From Lepidodermella squamata (taxonomy: Eukaryota; Gastrotricha), in NCBI GenBank assembly GCA_047495785.1, contig JBLDXI010000003.1:1-64000 (forward strand): a DNA stretch of 64,000 nt. The letters run 5' to 3'. This document shows positions 1 to 12,682 of the stretch, in pieces; within the stretch, counting starts at the first letter, position 1, and the number at the start of each line of letters is the position of its first letter. The position numbers and the translations under genes were made by a program. The notes under the pieces are model-generated. The model did not search any database, was not told the origin of the DNA, and worked only from the letters and a program-made list of their open reading frames with translations.

Positions 1-281
1 AAATAAACAGATCTTGAGCAACTGGAGATATTCAGTTGTTGGCTAACCTTGTTCTTACGACTACCGCGAGCTCGGCAGCAGACGCACAAGCAAATGCAGA
101 GGCAGCAAAGGACGGGTACGCCACCAAGAACTCCGGCATAGATGTACAACAGAGGGCCGAGGCGACTTGTGCCATTGGACCCTAACTTTGCCTCAACTTG
201 ACTTGAGGTCAACGAGACTGCCAGAATAAGGCCGAAGAATGCAAACGACCATTTCCCATGACTGCTTAGAAATTTCAGCAT
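1..281 (-). pseudogene. Partial inverted copy of the 138-residue Cys-rich membrane protein gene
   Basis: This matches the first coding exon (ATG at 281) and part of the intron of the gene at 21,023-21,489. The second exon is absent because the window begins inside the intron. It is a copy cut by the window edge or contig end rather than a separate gene. Confidence 0.85.
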
Positions 282-782
282 GGCGAAAATTGCTAGAGAA
301 TATAAGCTACCGTTTTAGAGAGATAGAAAGAGCAGAGCGTCGTTTAATGTTGTTATGGTTCGAATGCTAGTGTCTTCTCCTCTCGTCAAATCGATGCAAC
401 GCCTCGCGCCGTCGCGAGCGGCTGCACTGTAAGCCTGTTCTACTCAATAATGCATTAACAAACACGGTAGAAAATAATCCATAAGAAAGAGTTGCCAAGA
501 CACAATGGCCGATATTCTTCTCGGTTTTATTGATCCAACGATTTGACATCAAAACAGCAGTTCATTTTATCAATAATCTGACTGGTATAGGTAGGAAGTT
601 ATAAGCTTAAACGAGCAGACTAATGGATTCGTTCAGAAAACTAAACAAAATATTCGATTGGAAACCAACACAACACAAAAAATTGAGAAATTTTGACATT
701 ACGACAGAATACAACGTAACAGTAATTGTGATTTTCGATAAAACCAGGAATAACATGCGGCATTGACATTGCGCCTTGGCAG

Positions 783-2005
783 TTACCAAGAGGTTTGCAT
801 TCCCGACGCGTTGTGCGACGTCACCTGTCCGTTGACAGTCGTTGTTTCGGAGTGGGACTCGGAATAGTGACCACTCGTTGACGAAGACATGTTCCAGCCG
901 CCGCCACCACCTGCTCCAGCCGCCGCAAACGAAGCGTGCCCGCCGCCACCAGCGCTTCCGAATCCACCTCCGCCGAAGTCAGCATCCACATGAGACGCGC
1001 CTCCCCAACCACCTGCAAGAGATAAAATTGTGCCATGATAAAATATGTATTTCAAGCAGGATGCGAGCTGAAGGCTTACCCCCTGACATGCTCATCGAAG
1101 CGTGGCCTGTGTTCATGCCGACACCAACGCCCATGGACGGCGCAGCGACTGCGCCGCCGTAGTAACCGGAGGGGGCTCCGTAACCGCCGCCGGCAGCCGT
1201 CACACTAACAGCTGGTCCACCGAAGAAACCGCCTCCGAATCCACCCATGCTCACGCCCATCGACGTTGGATGACCGGCTGAGACATGCATGCTCGCAGCA
1301 GGCGCGACATTCTATGTTCAGAAGAGACAATTTAAGGGATGCGTTAAGGGATTAATTATTTTAAGGATTTTACCGTCGACATGGACACGTGAGCGGCTGG
1401 AGGGGCGACGGGAGCCGAGGCTTTAACGCTCATGCCGACTGCCGGTGCGGCAACATTTGTGGACATGGTCACATTAGCGGCTGCTGGGGCAGGTTTTCGC
1501 GGCCCCGAAGGCGGTGGTTGCGGGTATCCATAGTGTGGCGGCGGGGGCATTCACAGATACATGCATACTTGTTCGTCCATTGCCCATTCCGAGGGCATTA
1601 TCTAGGAAGCCCAGACCGGCGCCGAGCCGCATTTTCATAATCGTTGCCTATAAAAAAACAGTTTTAAAGTGATTGAACAAAAATAGGGCGTTATTTACTG
1701 TTAGCGCCAAACGTCGCCTGAACGTGAGCTGGCTGCGGCTGGCGAACCATGCCAGGCGCCGGCTGCACGTTGTGGCCTTTCATCGGCTGGCCGACCGTCT
1801 GCGGAGGCGAGCTGTCGCCGCAATTTGCCAGAACCAGCGAAATAACTGCCAAAGCTACTACGGCAACAACGAGCAACGACCCGATCGAAACTGTCGATGA
1901 TATTGCCGTAAAATCGGCACCTACTTGTTCCTGAGTTGCATAGCAAACTGCTAAGCACGCCGAGAACAACAGGTAAGTGAAAACTTGGCGAGTTTCACAC
2001 GCCAT
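783..2005 (-). pseudogene. Inverted copy of the Gly-rich membrane protein gene, frameshifted
   Basis: This is the reverse-complement copy of the four-exon gene at 19,301-20,521. Exon 1 (about 1,699-2,005) and the last exons match. Exon 2 carries one extra G in the run near 1,543, which breaks the frame just before the Pro-rich stretch. The change is of the kind made by long-read homopolymer errors, so I read this as a damaged duplicate and not a diverged paralog. Confidence 0.85.
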
Positions 2006-3363
2006 GTCTTTCTTTCAAATGCCGATGGCCTATGCAAATTTCTGAATATGTAAATCTGATTGATGTAAATCTGAAAAGCAAGTGATCATGCGAAGTATAC
2101 GACTAATCAATATTGTGATCCCAAGCAAAATAAAAGGATAAGATGATCGCTGGTGGTGCATAAAGTGGTAAAAAGTCAACATGCAAATAAAAGTGTCTTT
2201 AAGTTGGCTACTTTAAGCCTGTGCCGTGTTACGAAGCCCTTAGTAAGAAGGTTGAAACGGGTTACTTCACTCGGTTTCCTCGATGATTGCAACGTCATGT
2301 ACTGGGCGATTTGTTTATAGCAGCCGATACATCCCAGGTAAGCTCACGTATCCACGCCACTCATTTGTATATAAACTTGTGTCACGGCTACGCACCGGCG
2401 ACCGATCGATCCATCGATTCACTCAGTGGGTTGAGCGGGGGGGCCTCAAAACATTCAAGCACATTTTCGAAGATGACGCAATAGTACATCAAACATTAAT
2501 AATGCGGCCGTTCGTGGCGATTGTATGCATATTTCATGTCAGTCCCGTGCACGATTGATTTGTTAACACGGTTCCGACTGCCCGTGGAAACGTTCGATTT
2601 GGGTGAAATGAGCACGCCGATCATTTGATTCATTCTTCTAAATGCCACCTTTTCGGGCGGCACATATGATATTTGAGAGCAAAGCTTATTGCTGACGTAA
2701 TTTCCCCGCGAATAGAACAGAATGAGTAGTAGTCGTCGAACTACTAATTTCAGACCACAGCATCGATGATATCTGTTCAGGGGTGCTGAACAGCTCACCA
2801 TGTCATTACGGCTTCACGAAGGCCTTCATGGACTTCAACATTATTTAAAAAATCTGTAAGCATGCAAGAGATGAGGGCGCTACTTCCGACTTTCGGAGGC
2901 ATATATCTAGAACGCAAGACTAGAACCCTCTTGCCAATCCGGTATGTTGACTCTCCAAGTGCTTATGGACCTTTGATCAGCTTCCGCCGGCAGACGTAAA
3001 TTACAACATGCTCTCTGAGTCCATCATAATATTTAGTTGTCCAGGGAATGAAATCTCGAATAAAAAGAAAATCATTGAACAACTGATTATGATTATTATA
3101 GACATTTTAGAAAACACCGATGGAAAAAATGATAATATTCACCATAACTGTTTATCGTTCATTTCTTCACTCTTTGAAATTTCAAATATCGTCAAACCTT
3201 TATTGCACACTTCAAGTAAAAAAAAGCATAAATAAGAGGTACAAAATCGTATATAAAAATCACTCGAGATCATTTCATTAAAATCAGCAGCATGAAAATG
3301 GGTAGTAGAGAAACATCTAAAATCTAAAATTAGTTGCTCTTACGACCATTGCAGCTGTTAGAA

Positions 3364-4018
3364 TCACAGAATTCTAGCGGTCATTGAATCGGCAAAGTTG
3401 ACACCGCTGCTGATCGATTGGTGTTTGATTTTCGGAGGGGGGTGGCTTGATAGGCATCATTTCGATGGCCGTCTCTTGGTTCGACTGCGCCGGCGTCGGC
3501 TGCTGCTGCTGCTGTTGCTGCGACTGCAAGATGCTCGCAGGCGCTCGTCTTGGCCGGTGCGCTTTCATGGCATCAGTCGATTCGCCCTGTCCCGCTGATA
3601 ATTGCACCAGAGGTTCTGGTGGCAGCGGAATCGAAGGTCGCCTAGCTATGGGCGGCAATCGGCGGGCCGGCAGTTTCACCTCAGACTCGGCTGTTGCGGC
3701 TGCCTCCTCTCGCTGCTTAGCCGTATTGAGGCGGTGAGCCGCAGACCACTCGCGAGCCTGCAGCGCAAACAGAAGTTGGTGTTCATCTAAAAATAGCTCA
3801 ACGTGTAGCTCACCTTGGCTAGAGTGCTTGCTTTGGAGCCGAGTGGCTTCGGCGGGTGGCTTGTTGAACAAGCCGTGGCCATTTTGACGGCGCTTTTTGA
3901 TGTACCAGTAAATCAGCAGGGATATGCCCAGGCCGAGGAGGAAAGCTCCAACCAAAGCGACGGGCACGGCGACTGTTAGCGCGTCAACCTGTGCATGCAA
4001 TTCACTCGCTGAATTCAT
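3364..4018 (-). pseudogene. Inverted copy of the 199-residue membrane protein gene, indel-altered
   Basis: Copy of the gene at 17,289-17,944. Small indels beside the first splice donor (an extra base in the Pro-Pro-Lys-Pro region) put the 56 bp intron in frame, so a false uninterrupted 214-codon frame appears. The C-terminus is also altered by an extra base in a G run near 3,440. The reference copy gives the right protein. Confidence 0.85.
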
Positions 4019-5659
4019 TCCTAGCGAATGTCAAAAAAACGAACCATACTGATTGGTACGCCACGTTGCGAATGTCAATCGGAAATTTAAGTTTTAGCGC
4101 TAAGAAACAAATCACGGGCAATGGATGTCGCGAATTTCATTGTATTCTATCTCTCTCCAAGCTGGCAATCAATTTAAATGAATGGGCATGTAAAACTGGA
4201 AAACGGCAACTGAACTGAAACTCAAATCCGGGGCTAAAAACTCAACGAAAAAGCGGGTAACGAAAAAAACGTAGGGAAATGCGCAATCTTCAACTTTATT
4301 ATTATTGTATTAATTTCTCAAATAAATAATTACTACAATGTTATAGCCAGTGTAGTTTCAACACGTACAGTAGATGGCTGGTTGGTCCGCAGCGAATGCG
4401 CAACCGCCGTGATATTCGAAGCTGCCATCGAAGGCGTTGGCTGGCCCGCATTCGAGGAATAATAATAATTAGTAACACAGCGTCAAGTCACCGACAAGAA
4501 CACCAACAATAATAACATTAGTAAAGCTGGAAACCGAGTGAAAAAAATCGATAGCATCGATCATAATTTGTAGCACAGTTACGTTTGTAAGTGGTGTAAT
4601 GATGAGTAATCGCACACACAAAACGCAAAAAAATACGTACAAAAATACTGATGTATATCTATTAGCATATACTGAATGAATGCAAGTATATTAGCAGACC
4701 CAATTGAAAAAAAGTAGAAAGTACCGCTCCTATAATATTATAACAAAAGATGACCAGAAATATCACCAGTGCAGAGTTTCGAATTTCAGATGATAATCGA
4801 TAAACGAGAGAACACGATTCGAAGAGAAAAGTAAAGATTGTTCGAAATCGATGGCGAAATGAGTTGGAAAAAAATAAGAGAAACCCGTTCGAAGAGAACC
4901 ATACCATACCAGATCGACAAGATCCATCACAATAGCACATTTAATACAAAATAGGTAATGTTGTGTATCAACAATCATCATCAGGCACAATACGATAAAA
5001 TGCAATGTAATGAAGAAAAAATATCATCAGATGAAGAAAAATTGAACAAGCAACCAATATAATAGAAAAATGTCGGAATGAAGTGTGCAACCAACAAAAA
5101 CTGAACTGCAGATTCACGTTGATGCAAACGAGTCAAAAAATAGGTAAGTATAAAATCGAATCACGACAAGCGAGCGAGCGAGCGAGTGAGTAAAAGTAAG
5201 AAAGTGGTGCTTTTGGCCCCAAAACAAGATAATTGATAAGCCGGTGAGTTGTAAGAGATGAACAGAACCCATCAACTGCGAATAGGGCACAATAGAAATG
5301 TGGACACCGAGATTCGCTGCGGTTCGGCTTGACAATTATTCAGTTATGCTCGCTTAGATTCCAAGTTAATACATGCACGCATTGCGAATAATGAAATAAT
5401 GATAATAATCACCTTGCGTTGTTTCCCATTATTAATAGAAGTAGTAGGTATAGTTTGAAACGTTGAACTGACCACAAGTAGTACATAGTAGTAGTAGTAG
5501 TAGTAGTATTAGCATAGTAGCATCTGTACGTTTTCATGTAATGTATGTTTACAGCTGAAAGATCCGACATAAAAAATGAATGAATGAATGATTGATTGCG
5601 CCAACAGCAACAACCGGGGGTGTCTTTTTTAGATTATCAGGCGCCGCTCTTTGGACTGG

Positions 5660-6881
5660 TCAAACAAAGACGCCGCCCGAATCGGGTGGATCTAGCTTTG
5701 CCGATGTGACAGTCACCGTTGGAATGGCGGTGCTGGTGATGACACCACTACTTAGGTTGTAGTTGTTACTGTTGTTGTCAATGCCACCACCACCACCCGC
5801 CACCGCTAGCAGACTGCGATACATAGGAGGCGGGCGAGAAGGAGGAGGAGGAGGAGTGTAGATTAGCAGCAGCAGCAGCAGCTGAAGCAGTAGGCAGCAT
5901 CAATGAAGACGATGCGACACCTGCCGTTGCTGCCATCGCTGCCACTGCAGCTTTTGCATTCGCATTGGTATTTGCTCGATTGACGTCGTCATGGTCTGCA
6001 TTGTCGCCGACATCGTCGTCGTCGTCGTCGTAGTCGTAATCGGAGGCTGTGAAACCGGCCAAACTGCCATCCTCTTCCTCGTCCCCGTCATCCTCCTCAT
6101 CATCATCTTCATCATGGTTGTTGTACCTCGGGCTGTTGCTGTTCTTCACCGCCTCAGATTGTTGTTGTTGTGGTTGTGGTGCAAGTGTCGTCGCATGTGT
6201 CATCATCATCACAGGCATCGCTCCAGTCGTAGCAGCAGCAGCAGTTCTAACAGCCGTCGGTCTCAGCAATGCAGGCAGTTGCTGATTGGAAGGCCGTGCA
6301 TCTGATGCAGTCGAGCTCAACGTATTCGTCGCATTAGCAGTTGCAATAGGCGCGAGTGAACTGACAGCGGCGCCGCTCGCCAGGTTGTACGCGCCGTACG
6401 ACACGTTCGAGGACGCGTGGCTGCTGATGCTGCTCAGCGTCTCCGCCGCCTCGCGCTCGTCCAGGTTCAGGCCCAGCTCCGCACCCGAGAAAACACCCGT
6501 TGCCGTTGCCGTTGCTGTAGTCGCAGTCTGCTGCTGAGCCAACTGCTGCTGTTGCTGTTGCTGCCTCTGCAATTGCAACTGCAATTGTTGCGTACCCATG
6601 AGTGACGCCGAGCCACCGTTGCGATGCGTTCTGTTGCCGTTGTTGCCATTCAGCATGTTGACACCCACTGCAGATGCAGCGGCAGCAGCCGTTGCAGCTG
6701 AATCTGAGCCGAAATGCGGCCTCTGCCTATTCGGCTGCTGTTGTTGCTGTTGCTGTTGGTAATAGTAGTTGTTGTGCTGTGGCTGCTGGTGTTGCTGTTG
6801 GTAGTGATTATCCGGCACGGCAAAGTACGGCGAGTAGTCCCAATGCTTGCCTGTACTCCCACTGCCGTTGCTAATGCTGCT

Positions 6882-6915
<34 letters not shown>

Positions 6916-7610
6916 CTGGCCGCCCATGCCGAGTAGGCTAGCAGGTCGGGCGATGACTGAATCACCAGCTTCGACCCACCGCCAATGCCGCCACTTGGCA
7001 GCGTCGACGCCTCCCACGAGTCCGGGTCTTCATCGCCTGTCGCCGTTGCAAAGCCGTGCTGCAGCAGACCGCCATCAAAGTCGTCGTAGAATGCGTAATT
7101 CTGGTGCTGGTAAATCGACGCCGGCTGGTTGTGGTTGCGCAAGTAGTTGTACGACGCTATCATTCGCTCGTCGTCTTCGTCGTCATTCCGGCCCCACATC
7201 CCACCGCCTCCGCCTCCGCCATGATGTCCCATTGCCGCCCCTGTATGCGTAGCTGTTTCCAAGTTCGTAAACCCTGCCTTGTCGCTGCCATTTGAATAGT
7301 TGTAGATGGAACGTGGGCCGGACGACGATGACATGATGGCTGCCGATGTCGTCACCGTCGCGATGCGGCCGTTCGCACCCGCCAGCACCACCGACCGTTT
7401 TCCATTAGCCGATGCCGAATGGCTGTTCCCACTACTGGTATTAGAGCCGCCGCCGCCGCCGAACAGCGTCGGGTGCTGTTGCGCGAGGTAGGCGGCGAGG
7501 CGCTGGCGGTGCAGCCGGCCGCCGCAGCAGCAGCACCACACGAGAATGCCGACGGCGAGCAGGGCAAGCGAGCCCAGCACCACCGGCAGCACAACCACCA
7601 ACACGTCCAC
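5660..7610 (-). pseudogene. Inverted copy of the 650-residue low-complexity membrane protein gene
   Basis: This is the reverse-complement copy of the exon at 13,702-15,651. The initiator exon is missing because the joint at about 7,616 lies just upstream. An extra C near 5,797 shifts the frame and gives a false early stop at 5,778 with a run of Trp codons, whereas the reference copy continues another 40 residues to the stop matching 5,660. Confidence 0.87.
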
Positions 7611-7616
7611 CTATTT

Positions 7617-10499
7617 TTCATCTGATGATATTTTTTCTTCATTACATTGCATTTTATCGTATTGTGCCTGATGATGATTGTTGATACACAACATTACCTA
7701 TTTTGTATTAAATGTGCTATTGTGATGGATCTTGTCGATCTGGTATGGTATGGTTCTCTTCGAACGGGTTTCTCTTATTTTTTTCCAACTCATTTCGCCA
7801 TCGATTTCGAACAATCTTTACTTTTCTCTTCGAATCGTGTTCTCTCGTTTATCGATTATCATCTGAAATTCGAAACTCTGCACTGGTGATATTTCTGGTC
7901 ATCTTTTGTTATAATATTATAGGAGCGGTACTTTCTACTTTTTTTCAATTGGGTCTGCTAATATACTTGCATTCATTCAGTATATGCTAATAGATATACA
8001 TCAGTATTTTTGTACGTATTTTTTTGCGTTTTGTGTGTGCGATTACTCATCATTACACCACTTACAAACGTAACTGTGCTACAAATTATGATCGATGCTA
8101 TCGATTTTTTTCACTCGGTTTCCAGCTTTACTAATGTTATTATTGTTGGTGTTCTTGTCGGTGACTTGACGCTGTGTTACTAATTATTATTATTCCTCGA
8201 ATGCGGGCCAGCCAACGCTTCGATGGCAGCTTCGAATATCACGGCGGTTGCGCATTCGCTGCGGACCAACCAGCCATCTACTGTACGTGTTGAAACTACA
8301 CTGGCTATAACATTGTAGTAATTATTTATTTGAGAAATTAATACAATAATAATAAAGTTGAAGATTGCGCATTTCCCTACGTTTTTTCGTTACCCGCTTT
8401 TTCGTTGAGTTTTTAGCCCCGGATTTGAGTTTCAGTTCAGTTGCCGTTTTCCAGTTTTACATGCCCATTCATTTAAATTGATTGCCAGCTTGGAGAGAGA
8501 TAGAATACAATGAAATTCGCGACATCCATTGCCCGTGATTTGTTTCTTAGCGCTAAAACTTAAATTTCCGATTGACATTCGCAACGTGGCGTACCAATCA
8601 GTATGGTTCGTTTTTTTGACATTCGCTAGGAATGAATTCAGCGAGTGAATTGCATGCACAGGTTGACGCGCTAACAGTCGCCGTGCCCGTCGCTTTGGTT
8701 GGAGCTTTCCTCCTCGGCCTGGGCATATCCCTGCTGATTTACTGGTACATCAAAAAGCGCCGTCAAAATGGCCACGGCTTGTTCAACAAGCCACCGCCGA
8801 AGCCACTCGGCTCCAAAGCAAGCACTCTAGCCAAGGTGAGCTACACGTTGAGCTATTTTTAGATGAACACCAACTTCTGTTTGCGCTGCAGGCTCGCGAG
8901 TGGTCTGCGGCTCACCGCCTCAATACGGCTAAGCAGCGAGAGGAGGCAGCCGCAACAGCCGAGTCTGAGGTGAAACTGCCGGCCCGCCGATTGCCGCCCA
9001 TAGCTAGGCGACCTTCGATTCCGCTGCCACCAGAACCTCTGGTGCAATTATCAGCGGGACAGGGCGAATCGACTGATGCCATGAAAGCGCACCGGCCAAG
9101 ACGAGCGCCTGCGAGCATCTTGCAGTCGCAGCAACAGCAGCAGCAGCAGCAGCCGACGCCGGCGCAGTCGAACCAAGAGACGGCCATCGAAATGATGCCT
9201 ATCAAGCCACCCCCTCCGAAAATCAAACACCAATCGATCAGCAGCGGTGTCAACTTTGCCGATTCAATGACCGCTAGAATTCTGTGATTCTAACAGCTGC
9301 AATGGTCGTAAGAGCAACTAATTTTAGATTTTAGATGTTTCTCTACTACCCATTTTCATGCTGCTGATTTTAATGAAATGATCTCGAGTGATTTTTATAT
9401 ACGATTTTGTACCTCTTATTTATGCTTTTTTTTACTTGAAGTGTGCAATAAAGGTTTGACGATATTTGAAATTTCAAAGAGTGAAGAAATGAACGATAAA
9501 CAGTTATGGTGAATATTATCATTTTTCCATCGGTGTTTTCTAAAATGTCTATAATAATCATAATCAGTTGTTCAATGATTTTCTTTTTATTCGAGATTTC
9601 ATTCCCTGGACAACTAAATATTATGATGGACTCAGAGAGCATGTTGTAATTTACGTCTGCCGGCGGAAGCTGATCAAAGGTCCATAAGCACTTGGAGAGT
9701 CAACATACCGGATTGGCAAGAGGGTTCTAGTCTTGCGTTCTAGATATATGCCTCCGAAAGTCGGAAGTAGCGCCCTCATCTCTTGCATGCTTACAGATTT
9801 TTTAAATAATGTTGAAGTCCATGAAGGCCTTCGTGAAGCCGTAATGACATGGTGAGCTGTTCAGCACCCCTGAACAGATATCATCGATGCTGTGGTCTGA
9901 AATTAGTAGTTCGACGACTACTACTCATTCTGTTCTATTCGCGGGGAAATTACGTCAGCAATAAGCTTTGCTCTCAAATATCATATGTGCCGCCCGAAAA
10001 GGTGGCATTTAGAAGAATGAATCAAATGATCGGCGTGCTCATTTCACCCAAATCGAACGTTTCCACGGGCAGTCGGAACCGTGTTAACAAATCAATCGTG
10101 CACGGGACTGACATGAAATATGCATACAATCGCCACGAACGGCCGCATTATTAATGTTTGATGTACTATTGCGTCATCTTCGAAAATGTGCTTGAATGTT
10201 TTGAGGCCCCCCGCTCAACCCACTGAGTGAATCGATGGATCGATCGGTCGCCGGTGCGTAGCCGTGACACAAGTTTATATACAAATGAGTGGCGTGGATA
10301 CGTGAGCTTACCTGGGATGTATCGGCTGCTATAAACAAATCGCCCAGTACATGACGTTGCAATCATCGAGGAAACCGAGTGAAGTAACCCGTTTCAACCT
10401 TCTTACTAAGGGCTTCGTAACACGGCACAGGCTTAAAGTAGCCAACTTAAAGACACTTTTATTTGCATGTTGACTTTTTACCACTTTATGCACCACCAG
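7617..10499 (+). repeat. Segment B: direct copy of 16,275-19,157
   Basis: The sequence runs parallel to 16,275-19,157 with an offset of 8,657-8,658 bases. It contains a complete copy of the 199-residue single-pass membrane protein gene (8,632-9,287). The left joint with A' lies in a short shared stretch (ttcat) near 7,616. The right joint with B' lies in accagcga near 10,495-10,502. Confidence 0.93.
8632..9287 (+). CDS. Duplicate copy of the 199-residue single-pass membrane protein
   Basis: Exons 8,632-8,835 and 8,892-9,287 match the gene at 17,289-17,944 exactly in translation, including the 56 bp intron. The coding frame is intact. The copy lies in segment B of the repeated region, so it is likely a duplicate created by the rearrangement or assembly fold-back. 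See the reference copy for the description. Confidence 0.7.
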
Positions 10500-10501
10500 C
10501 G

Positions 10502-10667
10502 AAATAACTGCCAAAGCTACTACGGCAACAACGAGCAACGACCCGATCGAAACTGTCGATGATATTGCCGTAAAATCGGCACCTACTTGTTCCTGAGTTG
10601 CATAGCAAACTGCTAAGCACGCCGAGAACAACAGGTAAGTGAAAACTTGGCGAGTTTCACACGCCAT
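10502..10667 (-). pseudogene. 5' fragment of the Gly-rich membrane protein gene
   Basis: It contains the start codon (10,667), signal or membrane region and about 55 codons of exon 1 of the gene at 19,301-20,521. It is then cut at the B/B' joint. Reading across the joint gives a false chimeric tail. Confidence 0.85.
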
Positions 10668-12026
10668 GTCTTTCTTTCAAATGCCGATGGCCTATGCAAA
10701 TTTCTGAATATGTAAATCTGATTGATGTAAATCTGAAAAGCAAGTGATCATGCGAAGTATACGACTAATCAATATTGTGATCCCAAGCAAAATAAAAGGA
10801 TAAGATGATCGCTGGTGGTGCATAAAGTGGTAAAAAGTCAACATGCAAATAAAAGTGTCTTTAAGTTGGCTACTTTAAGCCTGTGCCGTGTTACGAAGCC
10901 CTTAGTAAGAAGGTTGAAACGGGTTACTTCACTCGGTTTCCTCGATGATTGCAACGTCATGTACTGGGCGATTTGTTTATAGCAGCCGATACATCCCAGG
11001 TAAGCTCACGTATCCACGCCACTCATTTGTATATAAACTTGTGTCACGGCTACGCACCGGCGACCGATCGATCCATCGATTCACTCAGTGGGTTGAGCGG
11101 GGGGCCTCAAAACATTCAAGCACATTTTCGAAGATGACGCAATAGTACATCAAACATTAATAATGCGGCCGTTCGTGGCGATTGTATGCATATTTCATGT
11201 CAGTCCCGTGCACGATTGATTTGTTAACACGGTTCCGACTGCCCGTGGAAACGTTCGATTTGGGTGAAATGAGCACGCCGATCATTTGATTCATTCTTCT
11301 AAATGCCACCTTTTCGGGCGGCACATATGATATTTGAGAGCAAAAAGCTTATTGCTGACGTAATTTCCCCGCGAATAGAACAGAATGAGTAGTAGTCGTC
11401 GAACTACTAATTTCAGACCACAGCATCGATGATATCTGTTCAGGGGTGCTGAACAGCTCACCATGTCATTACGGCTTCACGAAGGCCTTCATGGACTTCA
11501 ACATTATTTAAAAAATCTGTAAGCATGCAAGAGATGAGGGCGCTACTTCCGACTTTCGGAGGCATATATCTAGAACGCAAGACTAGAACCCTCTTGCCAA
11601 TCCGGTATGTTGACTCTCCAAGTGCTTATGGACCTTTGATCAGCTTCCGCCGGCAGACGTAAATTACAACATGCTCTCTGAGTCCATCATAATATTTAGT
11701 TGTCCAGGGAATGAAATCTCGAATAAAAAGAAAATCATTGAACAACTGATTATGATTATTATAGACATTTTAGAAAACACCGATGGAAAAATGATAATAT
11801 TCACCATAACTGTTTATCGTTCATTTCTTCACTCTTTGAAATTTCAAATATCGTCAAACCTTTATTGCACACTTCAAGTAAAAAAAAAGCATAAATAAGA
11901 GGTACAAAATCGTATATAAAAATCACTCGAGATCATTTCATTAAAATCAGCAGCATGAAAATGGGTAGTAGAGAAACATCTAAAATCTAAAATTAGTTGC
12001 TCTTACGACCATTGCAGCTGTTAGAA

Positions 12027-12682
12027 TCACAGAATTCTAGCGGTCATTGAATCGGCAAAGTTGACACCGCTGCTGATCGATTGGTGTTTGATTTTCGGAG
12101 GGGGTGGCTTGATAGGCATCATTTCGATGGCCGTCTCTTGGTTCGACTGCGCCGGCGTCGGCTGCTGCTGCTGCTGCTGTTGCTGCGACTGCAAGATGCT
12201 CGCAGGCGCTCGTCTTGGCCGGTGCGCTTTCATGGCATCAGTCGATTCGCCCTGTCCCGCTGATAATTGCACCAGAGGTTCTGGTGGCAGCGGAATCGAA
12301 GGTCGCCTAGCTATGGGCGGCAATCGGCGGGCCGGCAGTTTCACCTCAGACTCGGCTGTTGCGGCTGCCTCCTCTCGCTGCTTAGCCGTATTGAGGCGGT
12401 GAGCCGCAGACCACTCGCGAGCCTGCAGCGCAAACAGAAGTTGGTGTTCATCTAAAAATAGCTCAACGTGTAGCTCACCTTGGCTAGAGTGCTTGCTTTG
12501 GAGCCGAGTGGCTTCGGCGGTGGCTTGTTGAACAAGCCGTGGCCATTTTGACGGCGCTTTTTGATGTACCAGTAAATCAGCAGGGATATGCCCAGGCCGA
12601 GGAGGAAAGCTCCAACCAAGCGACGGGCACGGCGACTGTTAGCGCGTCAACCTGTGCATGCAATTCACTCGCTGAATTCATT
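12027..12682 (-). pseudogene. Inverted copy of the 199-residue membrane protein gene, one-base deletion
   Basis: It matches the gene at 17,289-17,944, with exon 2 at 12,027-12,422 intact. In exon 1 one A of the run near 12,619 is missing compared with the other copies, which breaks the frame in the transmembrane segment. It is a duplicate with a homopolymer-type error. Confidence 0.85.

Larger units (their letters stand above)
1..7616 (-). repeat. Segment A': inverted copy of 13,690-21,303
   Basis: This segment is the reverse complement of about 13,690-21,303: positions in the two copies add to about 21,304 at the left end and about 21,312 at the right end, the drift being small indels. It carries inverted copies of all four membrane-protein genes found on the + strand. 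Several copies are frameshifted by one-base changes in homopolymer runs, for example an extra C near 5,797 and an extra G near 1,543. The window starts inside the last gene of the copy, so the left edge may be a contig end. I regard it as a probable assembly or amplification duplicate. Confidence 0.93.

Noticed and set aside
3374-4018. An uninterrupted 214-codon frame
   Set aside because: It reads through the intron of a two-exon gene because of indels in this damaged copy; the reference copy at 17,289-17,944 splices cleanly.
5991-6941. Several long frames rich in Val, Leu, Ser or Cys opposite the low-complexity protein
   Set aside because: They are antisense translations of CAG/GAC/AAC-type repeats in the true exon.
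10329-10667. A 112-codon frame starting like the Gly-rich membrane protein
   Set aside because: It crosses the B/B' joint, so its second half is unrelated antisense sequence.
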